A program made the position numbers and the translations under genes. Source: Ichthyophis bannanicus (Eukaryota > Chordata > Amphibia > Gymnophiona > Ichthyophiidae). Taken from it: a stretch of 64,000 bases of DNA. Positions 53,583 through 63,228 of this stretch are shown here, piece after piece. Positions within the stretch are counted from its first letter, which is position 1; every line of letters begins with the position of its first letter. The notes beneath the pieces were generated by a model that saw only the letters and a list, made by a program, of their open reading frames with translations, searched no databases and was not told the origin of the DNA. The DNA lies in contig CM066033.1 of NCBI GenBank assembly GCA_033557465.1, positions 705,035,637-705,099,636 on the forward strand, given 5' to 3'.

Positions 53583-54514
53583 TACCTCAGCCTCCTTGGC
53601 TTCAATGTCCATACTCTCCACTGAGCTGTAGCAGGGTTCTGCTAGGTACCGCTCAGGAACTTTCTGCTTTAGACTTTTTAACAGGTTAAACAACCTCTCC
53701 CACTTTCTTGCCTTCCCTGCTCTAGGCAGGTCTCCTATGGGCTGCTCTTGCTTAACCTTCCTGGTACAACATTTCTTTTTGTGCTGTGTTATCTGTGGTA
53801 TAACAGTTTCATCAGAGTCAGAAGAATAAACATACTTAGAAGGCCTTGCTGCCTCCCTTCTCCTACCTTGGGCTTCTTGTACAATATTCTCCTGGTTAGA
53901 GCTTTGTCCCGTCAGGACTCCCTCTGCCTCAGCGTAGGGCAGAGACCTGTGGTAGCACTTTCCCACTCTCTTGCTAGGGTAGGTGGTTCTCCCCCTGGAA
54001 CCTTCCCTATATCCTTGGTGGCTACTGCGCTGAGTATGGTGGCTTCCTTTATACCTTCTCTGACTGTCTTTATAGCGGTTCCTTTTCCTGCTGCTCCTTT
54101 TGGCTACAGGGCTGTTCCCTCTGTACCTTCTGGAACCAGGACTGGAACCTGAGCTGCAACTCCCACTTAGGCCTGGACTGCAACTCTGACAACAACTGCC
54201 ACTGCAACTGGAACTGTATCTCCAATCATGCTTCTCACCATGCTTCCAACCAGCACTTGAACCAACTCCTGAATCAGCTCTCCAACCAGGCCTCCAACCA
54301 ACTCCTGAATCAGGCTTCCAACCCACACTATCTCTAGTGTTTGTTTGCTCCCTTTCAAACACTGAGCAGGGCAACTCCCTTCCTGGCTCCGCCCTTCTGT
54401 ACCTCCCACTCCTGTCTGTGGCTGACCTGGAGTGTGGGCGTGACTTCCAGCTAGGTCTGCCCTCTAGGTTTCTCTCTAGGTTCCTGCTGTGGACTATGTG
54501 ATCCTGTGTGCCCA
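53583..54514 (-). pseudogene. LTR ORF copy in the Gypsy 3' LTR, cut by DIRS E
   Basis: The same ORF as in the 5' LTR, from the ATG near 54514 (MGTQDHIVHSRN) through the Cys/Ser/Gly-rich repeat part to the KWERLFNLLKSLKQK block, broken at 53583 before the final acidic end. It is also in frame with pol upstream, so pol coding passes through the polypurine tract and the LTR start into this ORF without a stop. Confidence 0.8.
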
Positions 54515-54584
54515 TCCCCCGCAAAGAGGAAAAATTCTTCCTTTTTTCACTTTTCCCTGGCTGGGCTGCACTCTCCTTATCACA

Positions 54585-55874
54585 TATTCCCCCCCTTAGA
54601 CTATTACGGGCTGGCGCCAAAACCCGCGAACAGCACGTAATACGAGATAAGGCGTCAGCATTTGTATGAAGTTTCCCGGCCCTGTGCTCTATGGTAAAAT
54701 CAAACTCCTGCAGGGCCATATACCACCTTGTCAACCGGGCATTACTGTCCTTCATTTTATGTAGCCATTTAAGCGGGGCGTGATCGGTCACAAATAAAAA
54801 CTTCCTCCCCGTTAAATAAAATCGCAGTGCATTTATGGCCCACCGTATTGCTAAGCACTCACGCTCAATGGTGGAATATTTTTTCTCTGGAGGCGTCAGC
54901 TTGCGACTTAAAAACATTACTGGGTGTTCAGACCCCTCTTGTTTTTGAGACATCACAGCCCCTAGGCCTGTCTCCGACGCATCTGTCTGAATAATAAAAG
55001 GTAGGTTAAAATCCACCCCCCTTAATACAGGTGCCTCACAGAGTTTTACTTTTAATTCCCCAAAGGCCTGTTCCGCCTCCTGATCCCAGCGTAACTGATT
55101 AGGGGCGTTCTTCCTAAGCATCTCGGTTAACCCTGCTGCTTTGGCTGCAAAATGTGGGATAAATCGTCTATAATACCCCACTAATCCCAAAAAGCTCCTA
55201 AGATCCTTTTTGGTCACAGGTCTCGGAAACCTCTTCACACTCTCTACTTTGTCAAAGAGAGGTTTTACCCTACCTTGGCCTACTAGGTGACCCAGGTACT
55301 TCACCTCCGAGGCCCCAAACATACACTTAGCGGGATTTAAGGTAAGACCTGCCTGCCGCAATGCCCCCAACACTGCCTTAACCTGGACCAGATGTTCATT
55401 CCAAGATGAACTATGGACAACGATATCGTCCATATAGGCTGCGGCGTATCGCTGGTGTGGGCGCAGGACCATGTCAACCAGCCGTTGACAGGTTGCAGCA
55501 GCTCCGTGGAGCCCGAAAGGCATCCGGCGAAACTGAAAGAGCCCTATAGGGGAGCTGAACGCAGTTTTTGGCCTAGATTCCCTGGTGAGGGGAATCTGCC
55601 AATACCCCTTTGTTAAATCTAAAGTAGTCAAGTAAGCGGCCTGCCCTAGCCTATCCAAGATCTCTTCAATCCGTGGCATAGGGTACGTGTCAAAACGTGA
55701 GATGTCATTCACCTTACGGAAATCTATGCAGAAACGCATAGACTCGTCGTGTTTAGGGACCAAGACTACTGGATTATTCCAAGGGCTCTTGGAGACTTCA
55801 ATCACGCCCATCTTCAACATTTCCTTTATTTGGGTCACTACCTCCCTCTGCTTTGCCTCTGGGAGTCTATACGG
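54585..55874 (-). pseudogene. Gypsy reverse transcriptase and RNase H
   Basis: From the TGA at 55875-55877 the frame continues with PYRLPEAKQREV, SPWNNPVVLVPK, FCIDFRKVND, the catalytic YMDDIVVHS (about 55412-55438) and LGLVGYYRRFIP. RNase H follows with QTDASETGLGAVMS, ERECLAIRWAINAL, VTDHAPLKWL and NADALSR. The domain ends near 54630, where the tether and integrase of an ordinary Gypsy element would start; instead only about 15 codons lead to the polypurine tract. The TGA replaces a conserved Arg codon in the RQRPYR-like motif, consistent with CGA-to-TGA decay. Confidence 0.9.
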
Positions 55875-56669
55875 TCACTGGCGCACTATCTCCCCGTGCG
55901 GTGTCACAATCTCATGTGCGACCAGCTCCGTTTCCCCTGGCACTGGGGTAAGGACGTCCGAGAAGCCCTCCAATACCCTGGTCAACTCCTTTTGGTGACT
56001 CCAAGAGAGTCTTTCCCCAATCCTATAAGCAGGATCTGCTCTGCCTTTTCCCAGTTGGGGTCCTAAATCGTCCTCTTCCTCTTTAACACCACAGGCCGTT
56101 AGCCCCTCTATTGCGGCTATGCCTGTGGACCCAAATCCCTTGGAATCCCTGGTGGTGGCGGAGAGCTCATCCACCTCCTCTACGGGTGGAAAGCCTACCC
56201 TTTCACAAATTAATTGTGCCACCCTGTCTCCAATATTTACCTTGAAGTTCTCTTGAGAGAAGTTAAACAGGAGGACTTTCAATTCCCCCCTGTAATCCGG
56301 ATCTACGACCCCTGCGCCTACATCTATAAGATTTTTGAGGGCGAGGCCAGATCTGGGCGCGATCCTTCCATAACACCCCGGTGGTATTCCCACCCTTAGT
56401 CCGGTGTTGACTATGGCCTTCCCTTGCTTAGGTATAACTACCTCTACAGCACTATGTAGATCGAGACCAGCAGCCTGTTCAGTGGCCCACTTGGGAATCC
56501 TAGCTTCAGGGGTGATCCTACAGAACTTGATAACAAACTTCTGTTTAGGTGTCTGTATTTCCCTCTGGGTGACTGCTGACCTTCCCGCATCTACTCTTTT
56601 CCCAAATAGGGGAGCAGGCACTATTCCTCCTGTACCCATTCTGGGAGGGACAACCTTCCTGCCCTTACC
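55875..56669 (-). CDS. Gypsy dUTPase domain and linker to RT
   Basis: In frame with the protease above (separated by the TAG at 56670-56672) and with RT below (separated by a TGA). dUTPase motifs in order: AAGLDLHSAVEV, PRSGLALKN, DVGAGVVDPDYRGELKV, IGDRVAQLI and SKGFGSTG. It would hydrolyse dUTP and so limit uracil in cDNA. The last 60 residues (ELTRVLEGFSDVLTPVPGET, HEIVTP) are the usual lead-in to Gypsy RT. dUTPase between protease and RT is an uncommon place; lentiviruses carry it after RNase H and betaretroviruses before protease. Confidence 0.88.
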   Translation of the reverse strand, partial: GKGRKVVPPRMGTGGIVPAPLFGKRVDAGRSAVTQREIQTPKQKFVIKFCRITPEARIPKWATEQAAGLDLHSAVEVVIPKQGKAIVNTGLRVGIPPGCYGRIAPRSGLALKNLIDVGAGVVDPDYRGELKVLLFNFSQENFKVNIGDRVAQLICERVGFPPVEEVDELSATTRDSKGFGSTGIAAIEGLTACGVKEEEDDLGPQLGKGRADPAYRIGERLSWSHQKELTRVLEGFSDVLTPVPGETELVAHEIVTPHGEIVRQ

Positions 56670-57970
56670 CTACTTTGAAGGATTTGTGGGGGTGCGTGTG
56701 GTTACCAGGCTTGTTCTCGCTTTCAACTCTTCCTCCACCCCTTTCCTAAACTGGGACCAATCCCGGCCCAGTATTATATCATGGGGGAGTCTAGGTATAA
56801 CTGCCATGGCTACAGCCCCTCCACTACCTAAACCCTTTATCTTAATCTTTTGAAGCGGGTAGGTGGAGGTAGCCCCATGAACACACCTAATTTTAACGTG
56901 CCCCCTTGAGGACTCTTGGGAGTGTTGCCTCTGGGCTTCTATCTCTCTCCATAATTTGTTGGAAATCATGGACTGACTAGCCCCTGAGTCTAGAAGTGCC
57001 TCTGCAGGTATCCCTTCCACCTCTACTGATAGGAGGAATCCCTCACCTATCTCTTTGGGATTTGCTGCTACAAAAGCCTTCTTTATTCTGCAGTTTTTCT
57101 TGAGGTGACCTGGCTCACCACAGGAAAAACATTTTCTCTGGAGGTTAAATCTTTCCTCCATGGGTCTATTTTTCTTATCTGCCTGATGTCTGACAAAGGC
57201 TGAATTCTCTGCCTGTAATCCTGTCCTCCTAAAAATGCCCTCTTTCTTTAGGCTCAACTTCTGGGCCTCCAGAAAGCACTCTGCCAACGCAATGGCTTCT
57301 TGGGTGTTTTTACAGTTTTGCATCACTAGGAAACTTTGCATTTCTGTAGGGACAGCTTCAGTAAACTGTTCCAGAATGATCAAATCAATAATGGAATCTA
57401 CCTTATTCTTTTCAGGTACCAGCCACTTACAGACCAAGCTCCTTATTCTATGATACAAAGCTTGGGGTGTTTCACCCTCTTTCAGTGTACACGCCCTTAG
57501 AGACCTTCTATAGACCGAGGGACTTAACCCCACTCGATCCTTTATGGCCTTCTTCACCTGCTCATAATCATCAATGTTACAGGCATTTCCCTATAGGCTG
57601 CTAATGCCTCACCGCTAAGGGTAGTAGCAAACCGTATAGCTAGTTGTTCTTTTGGCCACTGAGCCAACACAGCTATCCTTTCAAAGGCTTCTATGTGGTC
57701 ATCAAGGTTATCCTCCTTAGTTAAGCGTCCACATGAAAAAGGTGCCAAACCCAGTCCTTCCCAACCTGTACCACCAGGCTGTGTCCTTGGAACAGTCTGT
57801 GCTGCCTTGGTTGCCTCCTCCTGGGTCCGGATCCACCTTGCCATCATCTCCAGCAGGGGTTGCTGCTGAGCCCGAAGCATGGCAGCTGCTTGTTCCTGGC
57901 TCACCGCTGCCATCTCCCTCTGCTTGGCGAACTGGTCGGCCACCCATGACAACACATCCGCTGCCTCCAT
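56670..57970 (-). pseudogene. Gypsy gag (SCAN-like) and protease, one frameshift
   Basis: Start at ATG 57970 (MEAADVLSWVADQF). The capsid part (DNLDDHIEAFERIAVLAQWP, then SPSVYRRSLRA, ALYHRIRSLVCKWL, LIILEQFTEAVPTEMQ, EAIALAECFLEAQ) follows the helix pattern of SCAN domains, which are thought to come from Gmr1-like Gypsy capsids. The zinc knuckle CFSCGEPGHLKKNC lies near 57105-57146, and the aspartic protease LLDSGASQSMI near 56975-57005. A one-base frameshift lies near 57575-57590. The region ends in TAG GGT at 56670, in frame with dUTPase, so the stop could be a mutation or a read-through site. Confidence 0.85.
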
Positions 57971-58027
57971 CCCAGACTGCGGTCTCTGCAACACAAACAA
58001 AAAAAAAAACACACACAAAGTGCAGCA

Positions 58028-58046
58028 CTTTTTTTTTTTTTTTTTC
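58028..58046. repeat. Poly-T run in Gypsy leader
   Basis: About 19 T (A-run on the element strand) between the LTR and gag. Probably slippage. Confidence 0.7.
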
Positions 58047-58309
58047 CGCTCCCACTTTTAGTGAGTACCTGGTGGCCCTCCCTTACACCAGAACCCAGGC
58101 CTACCCCTTCTAGCCTGCGGGTTACCTGATTCTGATGCAGGTCTCAGCTTTACGACCAGTCACAGCACTCCTGATCCGACTCCACTCCAGACTTTTCTCC
58201 CATCTTCCTGGGTCGGTCAGCGTCCTTCCGGGGTCTTTCAGTCCAAAGGTACGGCTTGGAGATGCTCCGCTTGACCGCTGGAATGCTGGATCCTGCCAAC
58301 TACACCACC

Positions 58310-59645
58310 TGTGATGCTCGCGCCCCTACCAGGCGGCCACCTAGTAGGGACGTGTGATCACCTCTTCTATTTCCTAGGGTTGTAGTTGTGTAAGGAATGA
58401 CGAGGCCGAGTGGTTTATAAAGCGCACAGGAATTTATTCAGCTTCCTTGCAGGTAAGTGGATACAATTTCTTCCAAACACATGTACTCTCCAGACAAAAG
58501 AAAATAATGGATACTTCTCCAGTAACAAATGTCCAAACAAAACAACAGTGAATTCCAATATCAAGTGTTTCTGGCTCACACTAATTTACCTTAGTGCAGG
58601 CATCACATTCCATCTCTGAGACATTTGAATTTACCTCAGCCTCCTTGGCTTCAATGTCCATACTCTCCACTGAGCTGTAGCAGGGTTCTGCTAGGTACCG
58701 CTCAGGAACTTTCTGCTTTAGACTTTTTAACAGGTTAAACAACCTCTCCCACTTTCTTGCCTTCCCTGCTCTAGGCAGGTCTCCTATGGGCTGCTCTTGC
58801 TTAACCTTCCTGGTACAACATTTCTTTTTGTGCTGTGTTATCTGTGGTATAACAGTTTCATCAGAGTCAGAAGAATAAACATACTTAGAAGGCCTTGCTG
58901 CCTCCCTTCTCCTACCTTGGGCTTCTTGTACAATATTCTCCTGGTTAGAGCTTTGTCCCGTCAGGACTCCCTCTGCCTCAGCGTAGGGCAGGGACCTGTG
59001 GTAGCACTTTCCCACTCTCTTGCTAGGGTAGGTGGTTCTCCCCCTGGAACCTTCCCTATATCCTTTGTGGCTACTGCGCTGAGTATGGTGGCTTCCTTTG
59101 TACCTTCTCTGACTGTCTTTATAGCGGTTCCTTTTCCTGCTGCTCCTTTTGGCTACAGGGCTGTTCCCTCTGTACCTTCTGGAACCAGGACTGGAACCCG
59201 AGCTGCAACTCCCACTTAGGCCTGGACTGCAACTCTGACAACAACTGCCACTGCAACTGGAACTGTATCTCCAATCATGCTTCTCACCATGCTTCCAACC
59301 AGCACTTGAACCAACTCCTGAATCAGCTCTCCAACCAGGCCTCCAACCAACTCCTGAATCAGCTCTTGAACCAGGCTTCCAACCCACACTATCTCTAGTG
59401 TTTGTTTGCTCCCTTTCAAACACTGAGCAGGGCAACTCCCTTCCTGGCTCCGCCCTTCTGTACCTCCCACTCCTGTCTGTGGCTGACCTGGAGTGTGGGC
59501 GTGACTTCCAGCTAGGTCTGCCCTCTAGGTTTCTCTCTAGGTTCCTGCTGTGGACTATGTGATCCTGTGTGCCCATCCCCCGCAAAGAGGAAAAATTCTT
59601 CCTTTTTTCACTTTTCCTCGGCTGGGCTGCACTCTCCTTATCACA
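58310..59645 (-). repeat. Gypsy 5' LTR with complete ORF
   Basis: 1,336 bp, element strand TGTGATAAGG to GAGCATCACA. AATAAATTCCTGTGCGCTTT on the element strand (complement of about 58411-58432) looks like the poly(A) signal region. Next to the LTR, the internal region starts GGTGGTGTAGTTGGCAGG, which would contain the primer site; the tRNA is not identified. Confidence 0.9.
58581..59576 (-). CDS. LTR-encoded ORF of the Gypsy element, 331 codons
   Basis: ATG at 59576, only 70 bases into the LTR; the frame is open from the LTR start and ends at 58581-58583. Order: Arg/Ser-rich part; tandem units built on DSGVGWRPGWRA; a Cys/Ser-rich run (SSSCSGSCCQSCSPG); basic Arg/Lys/Ser part (KRSSRKRNRYKDSQRR) like a nuclear or RNA-binding SR tail; acidic SSDSDETVIP; KWERLFNLLKSLKQK; acidic end with SEMECDAC. 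Its location in U3 would allow expression from the 3' LTR or as a pol extension, as with the LTR gene of mouse mammary tumour virus, although I see no likeness to that protein. Function unknown. Confidence 0.65.
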   Translation of the reverse strand: MGTQDHIVHSRNLERNLEGRPSWKSRPHSRSATDRSGRYRRAEPGRELPCSVFEREQTNTRDSVGWKPGSRADSGVGWRPGWRADSGVGSSAGWKHGEKHDWRYSSSCSGSCCQSCSPGLSGSCSSGSSPGSRRYRGNSPVAKRSSRKRNRYKDSQRRYKGSHHTQRSSHKGYREGSRGRTTYPSKRVGKCYHRSLPYAEAEGVLTGQSSNQENIVQEAQGRRREAARPSKYVYSSDSDETVIPQITQHKKKCCTRKVKQEQPIGDLPRAGKARKWERLFNLLKSLKQKVPERYLAEPCYSSVESMDIEAKEAEVNSNVSEMECDACTKVN

Positions 59646-59649
59646 GTAT

Positions 59650-60976
59650 GTATTGAGGGTGGCACTGCCTTCCTTTTGGTCGCCTTGTGTTGTCCTTGGA
59701 GCATTTACTTTTGCTAGGAATCTGAGATCACTTACACGGGAGATAATCACAAAACTACGTCCAGTTTCACTATATGACCACTCTAACTTTCTATCCCAGC
59801 AACAGTTAGAATTGGCATTACAATCCTCTCTCTCATCATTCCAATATTATCAGTTTCGTCATTGCTTCTCTTCCAGATCCCTTTTAGATGCAGCTACACG
59901 GGCATCCAGAGCTTGGGAACAAATTATATTTGATTCCTCGAGTAACAAGGCTCTTTTAGCGCATCTGTACCGCTCATTATCCAAGGATATATCTTCTGTC
60001 TTACCTACTCCAACCTTCCGTACTCATTGGGAAGAAGACTTGCCAGATATGTCCGAAGATTTCTGGATGGACATTTTCCATTACTCCCACACCTGTTCAA
60101 TCTCTTTATCACTGGTCAGTACTCAACTGCGTATCATATTATGAATGTCTGTAGTTCTGGTCTCTCTGTACCGATGGGGTCATGCTTTATTGGAGGTTAT
60201 GCGGGAGACACGGAACCTTTTTTCACATGTGGTGCAAATGTCCAAAACTTCAGTGTTTTTGGGTAATGGTCCACAATAGTATCACTCAGAAATTACAGAT
60301 CACCTTTCCCTTTGATGCTGAACATTGCGTGCTAGGATTTTTTTATTCGGATTTATTTCCTCGGGATAGTGCCCGAATACTTCAGTATCTACTTTTGGCA
60401 GCCCGGTCAGAATGGATGGTGAAAGTCTGGGATATATACCAAATGGAAAAGATGACTGCAGAACTGAGTGGTAAAACAGATACTTTACGGCATCTTTGGA
60501 GTTGATTTTTGCCAATCTAAGCTGAAATATATTACATTGTACTTGTTAATGTTTTGATTCCTGACACTTTTATATATCAAGACACTTTTAGATCTCCCGT
60601 AGTTATGGTGACTTGGGCATAGTACTGGATTTTTATCCCTACAGCACTTCTATTCTCACATTCAACATTGGGTTAGGCAAGGTGGGGGAGGGATGGAGGG
60701 AGGAGGGAAGGGAAGGGAAGGGGGGTTAAGAAAAGGAGGGTCATTAGGACGCTCAGGTTGTTAAAATCCGTGACTTGGTTCTCCTCTCCTGAGGGTTATA
60801 TTATTGTACTTGCTAGTTAAGCATCCCTTGTCATGTTGATATCTGTCTTTATCTGATGAAAGTATTAATGCTCCTATCTTTGTAAGTTATTTTCTTTCTT
60901 TTTCTCAATGATCGGATGCCAGTTATATTTTCTACCATAATAATGTTCATCTTCTGAGGTGAAGGTTAACTATAAT
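59650..60976 (+). pseudogene. L1/Tx1-like LINE ORF2 C-terminus and 3' UTR, part 2
   Basis: It resumes in the frame left at 47554 after removal of one GTAT. Contains RASRAWEQIIF, FRTHWEEDLPD and the C-terminal Cys/His segment MWCKCPKLQCFW (about 60200-60265), the knuckle typical of L1-group ORF2. A stop at about 60142 and a frame change are present. The ORF ends at 60505. The 3' UTR holds a purine G-rich tract (60681-60725) and runs to the left tip of DIRS G. Confidence 0.82.
60681..60725 (+). repeat. G-rich purine tract in LINE 3' UTR
   Basis: Many runs of three or more G separated by A or GA (GGGGGAGGGATGGAGGGAGG, then GGGAAGGGAAGGG). It could form a G-quadruplex. Mammalian L1 3' UTRs carry a comparable tract. 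Confidence 0.7.
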
Positions 60977-61135
60977 CTCCAGGAACAAGCAGGAATGTAG
61001 TCTTCACATATGGGTATCGTTGGTACCGACGGAGCCTGCGCAGAAACGCTCCCCAGCGTCCAATAGGAAAGCTTTTGGGAGCATCCCACAGCACCTGTGT
61101 GCTGCCTTCCCGCCTTTCTACCTCTCTCACTTCAG
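60977..61135 (+). repeat. Left inverted terminal repeat of DIRS G
   Basis: Matches the B left repeat, with TTGGTACCGACGG in the palindrome region. The partner repeat lies outside the window. Confidence 0.88.
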
Positions 61136-61376
61136 TTCTTTGTTTTCCGCGGAGCTGACAGGGTGTGTACCCTGTCACCGCAGAAAATTTATTCTTATTC
61201 TTTTGTTTTTTTGTGGTCGCGTCTGCCTTCACTCGACACCTACCGGTACCACCGGTTCTCTTTTCTTCTTTTTCAGAAAAACAAACTAGCTTTCTAAAAG
61301 ATTTTTTCTTTCAGGGCCCTCTCCCCTTTCTGTGCTAGGCACCATTTTGGGCACTAGGCCCACTTTTCTTCAAACA

Positions 61377-63228
61377 TGGAGAAGCCAGTTAGTGGAAATG
61401 TTCTAACTGTGGCGGTACTATATCCGTCACTGACACCCATGATTGGTGTCTTAAATGTTTAGGTCCTGAACGTTGTCCATTGGAGTGTCTCTCCTGCAGA
61501 AAGATGACCAAGAGGGGCCTGCAGAATAGAGCTGCAAAACTCGGTACCCTTTTTGCTGCGGATACGATGTCAGTTGCATCGACGTCTTCCAGAGCTTCAT
61601 CTTCCTCCCATGGATCTCAGGTAGCTAAACTTAAGTCTTCCAAGACTGGCCCATCCTCAAAGGGTAGATCTCCTTCTAAGCATGGAGATGCCACTGGCAT
61701 TGCCCTCGAGGAAAGTTCACCGGCAAAACAGCCCCGGCGGGAGTCTTCGGTCTCCAAAGCATTAACGGGGCTCCAGGATGTTCCAGAGGCTTCCACCTCT
61801 GCAGAACTACTGGTGCCATGTTCTGGGGTCGTGGCTGCTTCCACCGGTACCAGCACCCAGGCATCAGCATGGATAAGAGAATCCTCGCTATCAAAAGCAG
61901 TCTAGCGACCCTCTTAGCAGCTTTGGTACCGCTAAGACCGCTTCAGACGGTTCCACAGGTATCGGTACCGACATCGGTGCCGGTACCAAGTGCACCTACC
62001 TTGGCATGTATGCTTCCGCCCATGCCGAGCCTAGAGTCTAACTCAGGCATCAAAGGTCCAGTACCGAGATACCCCGATACCGACTTCGAGCGGTACAGGT
62101 ACCGAGCGTTGCACGAACACGGTCACCGAGATACTTCGAATCTTCCGATTCCGATGACACTGATGACTCTATCGGTACTAGAGCAATCCTACTAGAGGAT
62201 CCAATTCCTTCTCCTCAATGCAGAATGTCTCCTCCAGAAGACATTTCCTTCCAGGATTTCATACGTGATTTAGCCAAAGGTCTTTCAATCACGGTGATTC
62301 CAGAAAAGGAACCTAGGGCAGAAGAATTAAGAATTCTACAATATCCCATGGCACCTAAGGAAGCAGCTACGCTTCCCATTCACAATATCTTACATGATCT
62401 TATGTTAAGGATGTGGGAAACTCCCTTAACGGTGTCTCCACATTCCTGATGCCTCGATACCATGTACCGAGTGCCAAGCTGTCCTGGCATTCAAAAGACT
62501 CAATTACCACACCATTCCATGGTAGTGTAATCGGCCATGCGTAGAATTAAGAGTGCTAAAACACATTCTTCTAATCCTCCAGGCCGGGAATCGAGGACAC
62601 TCAATGCCTTTGGGCGTCGATGCTTCCAATCCTCCATGTTATCAGCCAAGATCAGTTCCTACATTCTTTATATGGGTATGTTCCTGGAAGAAGTCGCACG
62701 TGACTTAGAGCCCATGAACCCTAATATGTCTGAGGACAAAAGGGAAGTTTTTCTTACCCTGGTCAAGCACGCCCAGAATGTCTCTAAATTTATGAACCGT
62801 GCAACCTTTGATTGCTTTGAATGCATAAGCAGAACCTCTGCTATCTCCATAGGTGCACATCGTATTGCCTGGCTTCAGCATCAGACTTAGAGCAGTGGGT
62901 GCAAGACAAGCTGGGAAACATTTCTTGTACAGGAGAAAATCTCTTTGGCAAGGATTGACAGGACAAGGCTAATCAGCTTGAATCTGAAAATACTACCTTG
63001 AACAGACTATCAAAGTCTACAGCCAACCCATCAAAGAAAAAGTCATTCAAGAAACCCTTTTTCAACAAGAAAAAGAGGTTTTTCCAATCATACCCCAATT
63101 TGGGCCACTGTCCAGTTCATGTTCCCCAAAAGGGACAACAACAGAACAGACAGCAAAGAAAGCCGCAAGCTCAAAGAGCTCAACCAGCCCAGCAGACAGC
63201 CTCCTCGGAGGCTTTGACTCTTACCTAG
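61377..63228 (+). pseudogene. DIRS G gag, multiple frameshifts
   Basis: ATG near 61377 (MEKPVSG) at the same place as in B; a frameshift comes directly before the cysteine cluster (CSNCGGT, WCLKCLGPE, CLSC). The pieces 61480-61905, 61818-62195, 62225-62449 (FQDFIRDLAKGL), 62537-62890 (FYLYMGMFLEE-like block) and 62998-63228 (KKKSFKKPFFNKKKR) fall in several frames. A stop at 62447-62449 and TGA changes elsewhere make it dead. Confidence 0.82.

Larger units (their letters stand above)
47555..54584 (-). repeat. Gypsy 3' LTR, interrupted by DIRS E
   Basis: Parts 53581-54584 and 47555-47874 together equal the 5' LTR at 58310-59645. Differences from the other LTR include a 12-bp unit missing near 54310, a 3-bp deletion near 47789 and scattered transitions. 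Confidence 0.92.
47555..59645 (-). mobile_element. Gypsy LTR retrotransposon without integrase, with ORF-bearing LTRs
   Basis: Minus-strand element with LTR ends TGTGA/TCACA and a 4-bp duplication, GTAT (47551-47554 and 59646-59649). From its 5' side: LTR 58310-59645; leader; gag and protease (57970-56670); dUTPase (to 55875); RT and RNase H (to about 54600); polypurine tract AAGGGGGGGAAT; 3' LTR (54584-47555, split by DIRS E). No HHCC or D,D-35-E integrase is seen. The two LTRs differ at roughly a dozen places by eye, so it is young. Confidence 0.88.

Noticed and set aside
53748..54152. Hydrophobic-looking plus-strand ORF opposite the Gypsy LTR ORF (also 58797-59219)
   Set aside because: It is present in both LTR copies only because the LTRs are duplicates, and it lies opposite a longer charged ORF. 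No signal peptide with a sensible start and no family likeness.
58270..58309. Naming the tRNA primer of the Gypsy element
   Set aside because: TGGTGTAGTTGGCAGG follows the LTR but I cannot match it to a tRNA 3' end with confidence.
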